Below are positions 24,742 through 35,300 of a stretch of 64,000 nt of DNA, in pieces. Under the pieces are notes generated by a model, which did no database searches, was not told the origin of the DNA, and was given only the letters and a program-made list of their open reading frames with translations. Source of the DNA: Lewinellaceae bacterium (GTDB lineage Bacteria > Bacteroidota > Bacteroidia > Chitinophagales > Saprospiraceae); the NCBI GenBank assembly GCA_016712415.1, contig JADJRC010000050.1:186001-250000 (forward strand), written 5' to 3'. A program made the position numbers and the translations under genes. Numbering within the stretch: position 1 is the first letter of the stretch; every line of letters starts with the position of its first letter.

Positions 24742-25353
24742 ATGGGTATTACATCGAGAAAAGAACGCGAAAAAGAGGAAATGCGCCGGCTCATCCTGGA
24801 TGCCGCGCTTCGTCTTTTTCGGGAAAAAGGCTTTGATGGCGTAAGCATCCGCAACATTGCGGAGGCCATCGAGTACAGTCCCGCTACCATTTACCTGTAC
24901 TACAAGGACAAAAGCGAGATATATTTTGCCCTGCAGTTTGAGGCCGCAGCCCTCAAACGCGATCACCTGCTCCCCGCAGCCGCATTTGAGGATCCCTGGC
25001 AACGGCTGATCGAATTCGGACGCAGGTACATCGATTTTGGCATGAAGCATCCGGACCTGTACGACCTGCTGTTCATCATCCGCAGCCCAATGGAATCCAT
25101 TGAGAATCAGGACTGTTGGAAACTTGGTATCGCAACGCATGCCTTTTTTGTGGAAACCGTTCAGGCCTGCGTCGATGCGCGGCACTTCAAAAGCACCGAC
25201 ACCGAAACCATCGCCTATACCCTGTGGTGTCATGCGCACGGTCTCGTTTCCCTGTTTATTCGGGAACGGATGCGCATGTACCCCGAAGAGAAACGCGCCG
25301 AACTGGCCAAGCGGTCGTTCGACATGATTGTAAAGATGGCGGAGTCGCTTTGA
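24742..25353 (+). CDS. TetR/AcrR family regulator
   Basis: 203 residues. The N-terminal helix-turn-helix domain is typical: AALRLFREKGFDGVSIRNIA then YSPATIYLYYKDKSEIY at residues 22-60. The C-terminal ligand domain is of the kind in DUF-type TetR regulators (PDLYDLLFIIRSP, ETIAYTLWCHAHGLVSLFI). Start ATG 24,742 (MGITSRKEREKEEM) is preferred because the frame upstream is repeat and promoter DNA. It lies directly before the tolC-adaptor-RND operon on the same strand, and matching palindromes stand before both, so it probably represses itself and the efflux pump until an unknown hydrophobic ligand binds. Confidence 0.9.
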   Translation: MGITSRKEREKEEMRRLILDAALRLFREKGFDGVSIRNIAEAIEYSPATIYLYYKDKSEIYFALQFEAAALKRDHLLPAAAFEDPWQRLIEFGRRYIDFGMKHPDLYDLLFIIRSPMESIENQDCWKLGIATHAFFVETVQACVDARHFKSTDTETIAYTLWCHAHGLVSLFIRERMRMYPEEKRAELAKRSFDMIVKMAESL

Positions 25354-25488
25354 ACACGGCCCTGCAACCGGATTGCCGACTCCTTCGTCTATCCAGTTCC
25401 ATGTATCAACCATTCAACGGATTCAAACGACAACTCACCAGTAAAGACTTGCGCTGCTACACCGGGCCGCGTTTTTTTGCACCATGAA

Positions 25489-25505
25489 ACTAAACACTGT
25501 TCAGT
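25489..25505 (+). promoter_or_regulatory. TetR-type operator before tolC
   Basis: ACTAAACACTGTTCAGT is palindromic at 7 of 8 half-site positions (ACTRAACA) and shares 15 bases in a row with the site before tetR. It ends 20 bp before the tolC start codon. Good evidence that the neighbouring TetR protein controls the pump operon. Confidence 0.65.
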
Positions 25506-25525
25506 AAATAAATTGTGTTTGCACA

Positions 25526-26901
25526 ATGAAACCATCAAGAACAATCCTCCTCCTTCTGTTTCTGCCCTGTTTTCTGGCAGGAACGGTTGCCCAACAATCG
25601 GCCATTCTGGATGAATACATCCGTACCGGCATGACCAACAACCTTGCGCTCCAGCAACAGAACCTCGATCTGAGAAAAGCGCAGGAGGCCATCCGGCAAT
25701 CCAAATCGCTCTTCTACCCCACCCTGCAGTTCAACGCAAACTATACCCGCGCGACGGGTGGCCGAAATATCGATTTCCCCATCGGCGACCTTATGAACCC
25801 GGTTTATAGCAACTTGAATCAACTGAACGAGATTTTCCGCCCAACGCGCCGAAATATCCACAACTGGAAAACGAAACCATCCAGTTTCTGCCCGACGACT
25901 TTCAGGAGACGAAACTGAGTTTCAAATACCCGCTTTTCAATTCAGACCTGAAATACAACCGGCAGATCAAGGAGCAGGTGTACCAAAGCAAGGCCGCACA
26001 AAAAGCCGCCTACGAACACGAACTCCGCTACCGGATCACAGAAGCATACATCCAATACCTCCAGACACTGGAAGCCGAAAAAATCTGGCAGAACAGCAGG
26101 GGCGTGCTGACCGAATTGCGCCGCTTCAACGAATCGCTGGTAAAAAACAACGTCGCGACAAAGGATATCGTCGCTACTGCCGACTACGAACTCAGCAAGG
26201 CCGACAACGAGATATTTAAACTGCAGAGTGCCGGCAATACAGCACGGGCTTATTTCAATTTCCTGTTAAACAATGACTTGCAAAGCGAAGTCATCGTCGA
26301 TTCCGCCTTGCTCCGCACCACTTCCGGTGATTACCTGCCGGAAAGTCTCGTCGCCCAGGCCATGCAACAACGCCATGAGTTCGAAGTACTGCGTGCCGGA
26401 CAAAACGCCGCAGAAACGGCCGTTAAACTCAACGACGACAACCGAAAAATCCCCGATTTCTATCTCGGCGGCGAAGCCGGGTTTCAGGGGTTCGGCTACA
26501 AATTCAACAGCGATCAAACCTATGCCCTCGCACAGATCGGGATGACCTACGACCTCTTCGATGCAGGCATGCGGAAAAGCAAAAGCCAGGAAGCCCGTAT
26601 CGATGCCGAAAAAATGCGGACCCAATACACCGAGGTCCAACAGCAGATAGCCCTGGAGGTCACACAGGCGTGGAATGAATTTGAGGCGGCGAAAAACACC
26701 TTCCAGACTACCAGAACCGGCCTGACTGCGGCCCTGTCTACCTATAAAATCGTGAACAACAAGTACCGTGCAAACCAGGCCCTGCTGATCGAATATCTCG
26801 ATGCCCAAAACCGCGTTACCGTCGCACAACTGCAAGCCTTGCTGGCCTGGTCGGATGTGCTGCTGAAAGAAGCGGCCCTCAAAAAAGCGGCCGGACTCTA
26901 A
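25526..26901 (+). CDS. TolC-family outer-membrane efflux channel (frameshifted)
   Basis: About 458 residues with a signal peptide (LLLLFLPCFLAGTVAQQ) and the long repeated helices of TolC/OEP channels (TNNLALQQQNLDLRKAQEAI, ARIDAEKMRTQYTEVQQQIA). The frame shifts at about 25,845. One extra C in the CGCCC run restores FRPNAPKYPQLENETIQFLP. The sequence on both sides is well conserved, so the shift is probably a sequencing error. First gene of a pump operon: adaptor 38 bp downstream, then the inner-membrane RND transporter. It forms the exit duct of a tripartite efflux pump. Confidence 0.85.
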
Positions 26902-26939
26902 TAATCAGTTTGACCAGTTCCCTCTAAAAATATCCCACC

Positions 26940-28025
26940 ATGAAAAATATCACGGCAGACAAAATCATTCCTGCTACACTCGTAATTGCAGCCATTTTCG
27001 GCCTTTTCGCCCTGATGGGCGGCTGCGGCCAATCCGCAGTGGCCAACCCGAAAACCGGGCCCGGCGTCGTCGACGAACGCATACCGGTGCGTACGGCGCC
27101 GGTGGAACAACAAAACATCGCCTTGCCCATCCATGCCAGCGGCATACTCAGTTCATCGGCGGAACAGCGCCTGTCGTTCAAGATAGGCGGCATTGTTCGA
27201 AAAATCTATGTGGATGAGGGCGACGTGGTGCGCCCCGGTCAGTTGCTGGCCGTGCTGGATAAAACGGAAATAGACGCCCAGGTAGCGCAGGCCCAACAGG
27301 CGTTGACGAAAGCGGAGCGCGACCTGGGTCGGGTGGAAGGCCTGTACAAGGACAGCAGCGCCACGCTGGAACTGCTCCAAAACGCAACCACGGGCCGTGA
27401 TGTCGCCAAAGAAAGCGCCCGTATCGCGCAATTTAACCAGCAGTACGCCGAGATTCGAGCCACCAAAGGCGGCAAGATCATCAAAAAACTCATCAACGAG
27501 GGCGAGATTACCGGTCCGGGTATCCCCGCATTCGTGCTGTTCGAAACCGGCGCCGGCGACTGGGTCGTGAAAATAAGCGTCAGCGACCGGGAATGGGCAC
27601 GCCTGAACACTGGTATGCGCGCGAAAGTCGCTATCGACGCCTATCCGAACAGCACGTTTGAAGGCAAAGTGACCGACCTGGCGCCCGCCGCCGACCCTTC
27701 AAACGGCCTCTATCCTGTCGAAATACGCGTCGCCCCCCAGGGAAAACGCTTTGCTCCGGGGCTTTTCGCCCAGGCAGACATCACGCCCCCGAAGTCCGGA
27801 AACTATATCACCGTACCCATTGAGGCGATTGTAGAAGGCGACGGCCGGAGTGCCTTTGTTTTTGCCCCGGATGCCGACGGTGTATCCGTACGGAAGATAC
27901 CGGTTGAAGTGGCCTTTATCCAGGGCAACCGCGCCCTGATCGCCAGCGGCCTCGAAGGTGTGACGGAAGTGATTACCGATGGTGCGCCATATCTGAGCGA
28001 GAAGAAGAAGATCAGAAAACAGTAA
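26940..28025 (+). CDS. RND efflux periplasmic adaptor (membrane fusion protein)
   Basis: 361 residues. An N-terminal hydrophobic segment ends in a lipobox-like ALMGGC near residue 30, so it is probably a lipoprotein anchored to the inner membrane. The barrel-sandwich (biotinyl-like) halves are RLSFKIGGIVRKIYVDEGD and YAEIRATKGGKIIKKLINEG, separated by a short helical hairpin rich in Ala and Gln. It links the RND pump (next gene, 45 bp on) to the TolC channel (previous gene). Confidence 0.9.
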   Translation: MKNITADKIIPATLVIAAIFGLFALMGGCGQSAVANPKTGPGVVDERIPVRTAPVEQQNIALPIHASGILSSSAEQRLSFKIGGIVRKIYVDEGDVVRPGQLLAVLDKTEIDAQVAQAQQALTKAERDLGRVEGLYKDSSATLELLQNATTGRDVAKESARIAQFNQQYAEIRATKGGKIIKKLINEGEITGPGIPAFVLFETGAGDWVVKISVSDREWARLNTGMRAKVAIDAYPNSTFEGKVTDLAPAADPSNGLYPVEIRVAPQGKRFAPGLFAQADITPPKSGNYITVPIEAIVEGDGRSAFVFAPDADGVSVRKIPVEVAFIQGNRALIASGLEGVTEVITDGAPYLSEKKKIRKQ

Positions 28026-28033
28026 CAATGTAC

Positions 28034-28056
28034 GTCCACCGTCTTCCATCCACCGT
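28034..28056 (+). repeat. GTCCACC-type repeat in the RND transporter leader
   Basis: The 45-bp gap before the RND start contains GTCCACCGTCTTCCATCCACCG, the complement type of the GTGGACG repeat at 9,257. It is C-rich in the sense of the downstream gene, as at other loci. Confidence 0.6.
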
Positions 28057-28070
28057 TTACCGCAATAGCA

Positions 28071-31000
28071 ATGAAAATCGCTGAATTTTCCGTAAAAAAC
28101 AGCCAGTTTACCTTTATCGTATTTCTGGCTGTCATGGCCCTTGGCATCAGCGTTCTGTTCAATATGCCGCGTGCTGAAGACCCCAAATTCGCTCCTCCCG
28201 GTTACAATATCGTCATCGTTTACCCCGGCGCCGGACCTGCAGAAATTGAGAACAAGATCACGGACAAGGTAGAATCCCGTCTGGGCGCGCTGGAAAACAT
28301 CGACCGCATGCGCTCCCTGTCGTTCAACGGCATCCTGGTACTGACCATCGAGTTCAAGCACGGCCAGGACCCCGATAAAAAATACGAGGAGGTCGTCCGG
28401 GAAGTAAACGCCCTGCGCACCGAACTGCCGGAGAATATTTATCGCATTACCATCCAGCGCTTTACCTCTTCCGACGTAGCCATCCTCCAGGGCGGCATCG
28501 TCAGTGAAACCGCTTCGTATGTCGACCTGCGGCGCGAGGCCGAGCGCCTGGAAGAAAGCCTGGAAAAGATTGCCGGCATCAAGGCTGCCGATACCTGGGG
28601 TTTTCCCAAACGCGAGGCCCGGATAAGCCTTAACCTGCCCAGAATGGCGTCGGAGGGCATACCCGTAAGTCGGGTGCTAGGCGCCCTTCAAAGCGAAAAC
28701 GTATCCATTCCCGGCGGTACCGTCAATATAGGCGAACGCCAGTTTTTTGTAGAAACCAGCGGAGATTACGAGAATCTCGACGAAATCAGGAATACCGTTG
28801 TCAATGCAAACAATGGCAAAATACTGTATATCAAAGATTTGGCAAATGTAGACTGGGCGTATGAAGAGACCCGGCACATCACCCGCATCAACGGTTCCCG
28901 CTGCGTCTGGGTAACGGCGCGAATGAAAGACGAGCAGAATATTTTCACGGTGGGCGAGGAGGTGAACCAGGCGGTAAAATCATGGCGTGCCGGTTTGCCG
29001 CAAAGCATGGACTATGTAAAGGTGTTCGACCAGAACGACTCCGTCCGGAAACGCCTCACGCGCTTCGCCAAAGATTTTGGCATAGCCATTCTGTTGGTCT
29101 TGCTCACCCTGTTGCCCCTAGGCTGGCGCGCCGCCCTGGTGGTGATGATATCCATCCCGCTGAGTATTTCCCTGGGTCTTTTTGCACTCGACCAACTCGG
29201 CTATTCCCTCAACCAGTTGAGTATCGTGGGGCTGATCATTGCGCTGGGTATTCTGGTCGACGACTCGATAGTCGTCGTGGAAAATATAGAGCGATGGCTT
29301 CGGGAGGGGCATAGCAGGCGCGAGGCGGCAATCCTGGCTACCCGGCAGATCGGGCTGGCCGTATTGGGCTGTACCGCTACACTGGTGCTGGCGTTTTTGC
29401 CGCTGGTATTCCTGCCCGAGGCCTCCGGCGATTTTATCCGCAGCCTGCCCATGGCCGTAGTGCTCACGGTGATCGCATCCATGGTTGTCTCGCTTACCAT
29501 TGTACCTTTCCTCAGCAGCCGGCTGCTGGCAGAGCACCATGATCCCCGCGGCAATGTGTTTTTGCGCGGCCTTAAATGGCTCATTTCGGGTACCTATGCC
29601 AAACTGCTTCACCTTGCCCTCGGCTGGCCCCGCCTGACCATGGTCGTTGCCGCCGCCATATTCTTTGGCGTGCTGAGCCTGGCCGGACGGGCCGGATTTG
29701 CGGTATTTCCCGCCTCCGAGCGCCCCATGTTCTATATTGACATCGAGATGGCTGCCGGCACCAATATTTCGCAAACCGACCGTGTTGTTCAAATGGTAGA
29801 TTCCGTGTTGAACGAATATGTTGTGCCGGAGTTTCGCAACCACCATTTGCTGCCCGACAGTGTATATCCGGAATCAATGTACCCCGGTCATGGCGCGAGG
29901 GCACAAATTACCTGGTATGCTTCCAACGTAGGTCGCGGCAATCCCCGTATCTATTACAATGTCATCCGGGAAGTCGAGGCTGCCGACTACGGCCAGGTTT
30001 TCGTGCAATTGCAGGATGAGACGCCGCCACCGGTAAAAGTTGCCCTGCTCGATGAATTGCGGGACAAATTCAGAAACACACCGGGGGCAGTCATAAACGT
30101 CAAAAATTTCGAGCAGGGGCCGCCGATTGAAGCGCCCGTTGCGATCCGGGTTTTTGGAGAAAACCTGGACACACTGCGCAGGCTCGCCGGCAATGTCGAA
30201 ACGCTCATTGCGGAAACGGAGGGTACGATGTACGTGGACAACCCGATCTCCACCATCAAAACCGACTTGCAGGTAAAGATCAACAAGGACAAGGCCGCGA
30301 CGATGGGTATCCCCATTGTGGAAATCGATCGAATGGTTCGCCTGGCCATTGCAGGGCTTAACATCGGGAACTTTACGGCCAAGGCAGACGGCGAAGATTA
30401 CAACCTGAATGTCACGGTACCCAAAGAAGGGGCAAAACCCAACCTGAATGTGTTCAACAACCTGTACATCAACAACGTGCTGGGCACTGCCATACCGCTC
30501 AGCCAGGTCGCGGAAACACAGTTCAAGCCCTCGCCCAATTATATTCAGCATTACGACAAGGATCGTTTCACCTCGATAACTGCGTCGGTCAAAAGCGGCT
30601 ATTATGCCACCAAGGTCAACGCGCAGATCAAGGAAAAACTCCGGCAAATGGACTTTCCGGCGGGTTATTCCTACGAGGTGGCCGGTGAGGAAGAAAGTGC
30701 GAAACGCTCGTTCGGCGGACTCGGCACCATAATTATGGTCACAATATTCGGGTTGCTGGCCGTGCTGATCCTCGAATTCAAGACCTTCAGGAGTACGATC
30801 ATTGTATTGTCGGTCATACCGCTGGGTATCATCGGCGCCATCCTGATCCTGCTGGCCACCGGCTATCCTTTCTCTTTTACCGTGGTGGTAGGCCTCATCG
30901 CCCTGATGGGCATTGAAGTCAAAAACTCGATACTATTGGTAGATTTCACCAACCAGTTACGGGCAGAGGGCCGGTCCCTCGACGATGCCATACAGGAAGC

Positions 31001-31196
31001 CGGCGAGATCCGTTTTGTACCGATCCTGCTCACATCCATGACGGCCATCGGCGGCCTGATCCCGATAGCGATTGAAGAAAACCCCTTGTATTCCCCGCTG
31101 TCGTATGTATTGATCGGAGGGTTGATCTCTTCCACCCTGTTGTCGCGTATTGTGACGCCGGTGCTGTACAAACTGCTGGCGCCGCGGGTAGTTTAA
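28071..31196 (+). CDS. RND efflux transporter permease (AcrB/MMPL type)
   Basis: 1,041 residues, standard for the HAE-RND family, with twelve membrane spans in two sets and two large periplasmic loops. The proton-relay acidic pair is in LGILVDDSIVVVENIERW in TM4 (near residue 400), and the TM10-11 lysine block is GIEVKNSILLVDFTNQLRAE. It drives substrate export with the proton gradient. Third gene of the TetR-controlled operon. The substrate is unknown; the family covers drugs, bile-like detergents and lipids. Confidence 0.92.
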   Translation: MKIAEFSVKNSQFTFIVFLAVMALGISVLFNMPRAEDPKFAPPGYNIVIVYPGAGPAEIENKITDKVESRLGALENIDRMRSLSFNGILVLTIEFKHGQDPDKKYEEVVREVNALRTELPENIYRITIQRFTSSDVAILQGGIVSETASYVDLRREAERLEESLEKIAGIKAADTWGFPKREARISLNLPRMASEGIPVSRVLGALQSENVSIPGGTVNIGERQFFVETSGDYENLDEIRNTVVNANNGKILYIKDLANVDWAYEETRHITRINGSRCVWVTARMKDEQNIFTVGEEVNQAVKSWRAGLPQSMDYVKVFDQNDSVRKRLTRFAKDFGIAILLVLLTLLPLGWRAALVVMISIPLSISLGLFALDQLGYSLNQLSIVGLIIALGILVDDSIVVVENIERWLREGHSRREAAILATRQIGLAVLGCTATLVLAFLPLVFLPEASGDFIRSLPMAVVLTVIASMVVSLTIVPFLSSRLLAEHHDPRGNVFLRGLKWLISGTYAKLLHLALGWPRLTMVVAAAIFFGVLSLAGRAGFAVFPASERPMFYIDIEMAAGTNISQTDRVVQMVDSVLNEYVVPEFRNHHLLPDSVYPESMYPGHGARAQITWYASNVGRGNPRIYYNVIREVEAADYGQVFVQLQDETPPPVKVALLDELRDKFRNTPGAVINVKNFEQGPPIEAPVAIRVFGENLDTLRRLAGNVETLIAETEGTMYVDNPISTIKTDLQVKINKDKAATMGIPIVEIDRMVRLAIAGLNIGNFTAKADGEDYNLNVTVPKEGAKPNLNVFNNLYINNVLGTAIPLSQVAETQFKPSPNYIQHYDKDRFTSITASVKSGYYATKVNAQIKEKLRQMDFPAGYSYEVAGEEESAKRSFGGLGTIIMVTIFGLLAVLILEFKTFRSTIIVLSVIPLGIIGAILILLATGYPFSFTVVVGLIALMGIEVKNSILLVDFTNQLRAEGRSLDDAIQEAGEIRFVPILLTSMTAIGGLIPIAIEENPLYSPLSYVLIGGLISSTLLSRIVTPVLYKLLAPRVV

Positions 31197-31207
31197 AAGA
31201 CAGAGAC

Positions 31208-32068
31208 TTATTCAACGGAAGGAATCGCCGGAACATCGGGGTACAATACCACTTCGGTCCGGCGGTTCTTTTGCCTGCCCTCGGCGCTGGCATTGGAAGT
31301 AACGGGATAATACTCGCCCCTGCCCACAGGAGTAAGCTGGTTGGCATTTACATTGTATTCCCGGATAAGCATCCGCACTGTATTGGTCGCCCGGCGCAGA
31401 CTCCAGTCCCAGGTATCTTCCAGGCTTTTGTCTTTGGGCAGAATGTTATCGGTGTGGCAGATAACCTCTGCGTCGAGTTCGGGCATGGAGGACAGTATCT
31501 GGGCGAGCGGCGCCAGCAGGGCTCTCCCGGAAGCGCTGATATCGATGCCTTTGGAATCGAAAAGCGACTTATCCGGAAGTGAGAGGACAACCCTGTCTTT
31601 GTCGACCACGACCGTCACATCCTGTTGTTTGGAATAGGACTGCGCCAGCGCATCGCGCAAACCATCCAGTGCTTTATGCTGTCCCGCTTGCGCCTTCTGC
31701 ACTTTTTCCAACAGGTTGTTGCGCAGCAGGAGCAGGGCGTTTTTGGCGGCAAGTTCTTTTTCCAGCGCCATTTTCTCTGATACCAGCTTGCTCGACGACT
31801 CCCCCATCTGCTGGGTACGGTTCGACAGTTCCGTCTGAAGTTCCCTGATCGTCTCTTCCTGGTTTCCGATGAGCCGGTTTAGATCGCCGACCTGTCTGAT
31901 CAGGTTGGCGGCTTCAGTTTTTCGATCGAGTAATTCCTTCACCAGCACCTTTTCCCTGTTTTCGGCGCCTTGTCGGGTGGCGACTTCCGCTTTGTAAATT
32001 TTGGGTTTAACACAGGCCTGAGCAGCGACAAGAAGGAGGACAAAGAGCGCAAATCGGAATTTTAGCAT
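31208..32068 (-). CDS. OmpA-family lipoprotein with coiled coil
   Basis: 286 residues. The lipoprotein signal is ALFVLLLVAAQAC (Cys at residue 19). Residues 35-150 form a long coiled coil (LIRQVGDLNRLIGNQEETIR, SKLVSEKMALEKELAAKNAL). Residues 155-280 are an OmpA/MotB peptidoglycan-binding domain (SLFDSKGIDISASGRALLAP through RQKNRRTEVVL). It probably ties the outer membrane to peptidoglycan. Convergent with the RND gene, 11 bp between stops. Confidence 0.85.
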   Translation of the reverse strand: MLKFRFALFVLLLVAAQACVKPKIYKAEVATRQGAENREKVLVKELLDRKTEAANLIRQVGDLNRLIGNQEETIRELQTELSNRTQQMGESSSKLVSEKMALEKELAAKNALLLLRNNLLEKVQKAQAGQHKALDGLRDALAQSYSKQQDVTVVVDKDRVVLSLPDKSLFDSKGIDISASGRALLAPLAQILSSMPELDAEVICHTDNILPKDKSLEDTWDWSLRRATNTVRMLIREYNVNANQLTPVGRGEYYPVTSNASAEGRQKNRRTEVVLYPDVPAIPSVE

Positions 32069-32230
32069 ATGGATTGAATTATGTTCCGGATAACGGTAAA
32101 AGACCCAAAGTTCACAGCTTTTGAGAAAATACCGATTACCCGTACGCTTCCGAGCGAATAATATTCTTCAGATCGAAAGATTTTAAGACAAACAGCCGCC
32201 AAACTTTACATGATTTTTCCATTAAAGCCT

Positions 32231-32258
32231 TTTGATTCCCCCAATCTATCTATATTTG
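32231..32258 (+). promoter_or_regulatory. Putative secDF promoter
   Basis: TATATTTG (32,251-32,258) fits TAnnTTTG exactly and lies 84 bp before the start codon. A TTTG at 32,231 is 16 bp upstream, slightly close for a -33 element. Confidence 0.35.
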
Positions 32259-32341
32259 CGCACTTTTTTCAAAGGGTACGCTGACGCGTGCCGCTTTCAC
32301 TTGTTTGTAAAATCATTTTTGTATCATTACTCTATCGAAGT

Positions 32342-35300
32342 ATGCAAGGTAAAGGCGTTGTCCGATTTTTTCTCATTGCGCTGACTTTAGTGTGTCTGTA
32401 CCAGTTTTCGCTCACCATTCCGACCAACAGCATCGAGAGTGACGCGCGGCGATATGCCGATGACTGTTCCAAAAGTCCAACTAACACCTGGCGCAGTTGC
32501 TATGCCAGTTATTTGGACTCCATGTCCAGCGAAACGGTATTCAGCATACCGTTCATCAAAAAATTCACCTATGCCGACCTGAAGAAAAGCCAGTTGGCTA
32601 TGGGTCTTGACCTGAAAGGCGGCATGAGCGTATTGCTCCAGGTTGACTTGCGCGATTTCCTCAAAAGCCTCGCACAAGGCACGACCGACCCTGCCTTTAC
32701 GCAGGCGCTGGACAAAGCCACCGAACTGCAAAAGACCCAGCAAGGCGATTATATCTCGCTGTTCGCGCAATCCTGGAAAGAAACAAGCGGCGGCAAACCG
32801 CTGGCGACCGTTTTCGCCCGCAATGAGTCGCTTAAAAACCAGATCAATTTTACCTCGCCGGACGCTGATGTGATCACGACGATCCGTACGCTGGCCAACA
32901 GCACGGTAGACGAAACGTACAAGCGCCTCAAACAGCGTATCGACAAACTCGGTGTTGTTCAGCCCAACGTAAGTCTCGATGCTTCCCGCGACCTTATCCT
33001 GGTGGAATTGCCGGGTATCGACAACCCCGAACGCGCCCGCAACATGTTGCAGCGCTCTGCAAAACTGGAATTCTGGGACACGTACCGCATGTCGGACGAC
33101 AACCTGAACCAGCGCCTGATCGACGCAGACCTTAAGTTGCGCACCCTGCTTTCCGGCGATTCGAGTGCCGTGAAGCCCGAAATGCGCAAAGACACCGCAT
33201 ACGTATTCCCCACCGGCGCCGACGGCAACCCCGATACGACCCAACCGAAGGAAATGCGCATCACCGAGGTGCCTGCCACGCTGGACCCGCAGCAAGGCCA
33301 AAACGGACCTTTGCTGTCCAACCTGATTATGGGCAGCGGCCCGCTGATCGGTTATGCCGACAAGAATAAAATCCGGATCATCTCAGAATACCTGAACCGG
33401 CCCGAAATCAAGCAGATATTCCCGGCCGACCTGGAATTCCACTGGAGTTTCAAGCCCGAGGAAGACAAAGGACAAACCGGCAGCACTACGGTCGGTAAAT
33501 ACCGGCTCTACGCCATTAAGAAGACCGGCAACCAGGATACCGCGCCGCTTGATGGCTCTGTCGTGACGAATGCCAGCGCCCAGCCCGATCCGAAAGGTGA
33601 AATTGCGGTGAGCCTGGCCATGAACAACGACGGCGCCCGAATTTGGGCCGATATGACCACAAAAGCCGCCAACAACGGCAACCGCGAGATCGCCATCGTA
33701 CTCGACGGCGAAGTAGTAAGCGCGCCTTATGTGATCAACCCGATCACGGGCGGCAACTCGTCCATATCGGGCGGCTTCACGATCGACGAAGCGAAAGACC
33801 TTGCCAGCATCCTTCAGGTAGGTAAACTGCCTGCCGGTACACATATCGTACAGGAAAGCCAGGTTGGCCCCTCGCTCGGCGCCGACAACATCAACAAGTC
33901 ATTGTTTACCATGTTGTTGTCCATCGGTTTGTTGTGCGCATTTATGATCGCCTACTACAACCGAGGCGGCGTGGTGAGCGTGATCGCCCTGCTCGCCAAC
34001 CTCTTCTTCATCATCGGCGCCCTGGCTTCAATGGGTACGGTACTGACCCTGCCCGGCATTGCCGGTATCGTACTGACGCTGGCAGCAGCCGTCGATGCCA
34101 ACGTTATCATTTACGAACGTATACGGGAGGAGTTGCGCAACGGCCTGGGTATGTCGAAGGCCGTCTCGACCGGCTTCAGCCGCGCCCTGTCTGCCATTAT
34201 CGATGCCAACGTAACGACCCTGCTGACGGCCATCGTCCTGATGTACTTCGGTCTCGGCCCCATCAAAGGCTTCGGCACCGTTCTGCTTGTCGGTATCGTC
34301 AGTTCGCTGTTCACCGCCGTATTGGTCGGTCGTATGATGACCGAATGGTGGATGGAACGCGGCGGCGAACTGAGTTACAGTTTCCCCTGGTCGGAACATT
34401 GGCTGGTAGGCGCCAATTACGACTGGATCGGCAAACGCAAGATCGCATATGCCTTTTCCCTGATCCTTACTGTGGTTGGAGTAGGCGCTTTCTTCACACG
34501 CGGCTTCGAACTGGGTGTGGATTTCAAGGGCGGATACTCTTTTAACGTTCAGTTTGACCAACCGGTAGAACTCGAACAGTTGCGCGGACCGCTTTCTCAG
34601 GCATTCCAGGGCAATCCCATCATCAAAGCCGTAAACACGGAAAACACGTACAATATCACAACATCGTACCTGATCAACGACCAGGGCAGCGATGTTATGG
34701 ACCGTGTAACCGCCAAACTGCATGAAGGCCTGGCGGCTGCCGGGATCAATAGCGAACTGGCTTCGTTCAAAAATACCGATGGCACGGGCACACACATCAC
34801 TTCTTCGAGCCAGGTAGGCCCGACCGTCGCCGACGATATCCGGAACTCATCGTTCAAGGCCGGTTTGTGGGGTCTGGTGCTGATCTTCCTTTACCTGCTG
34901 ATCCGCTTCCGGCGCTGGCAGTTTTCCATGGGCGCCGTGCTGGCTTTGTTCCACGACGTTGTGATCACACTTGCCTTCTTCTCGTTGTTGCACGGCATTG
35001 TTCCATTCTCCCTGGAGATTGACCAGGCCATCATCGCCTGTATTCTTACGGTAATCGGTTACTCTGTAAACGATACCGTTATCGTTTATGACCGTATCCG
35101 GGAATTCATGAACACCATTACGGGCAAGAGAAAAGAAGAGGTGTTCAACATGGCCATCAACACCACCCTTAGCCGTACGCTTATCACGTCGGGTACGGTT
35201 GTGCTGGTTGTATTATTGCTCTTCATCTTTGGCGGAAGCGCCATCAAAGGCTTTGCCTTCGGCATGCTTATCGGTATCGGCTTCGGTACCTACTCCTCTA

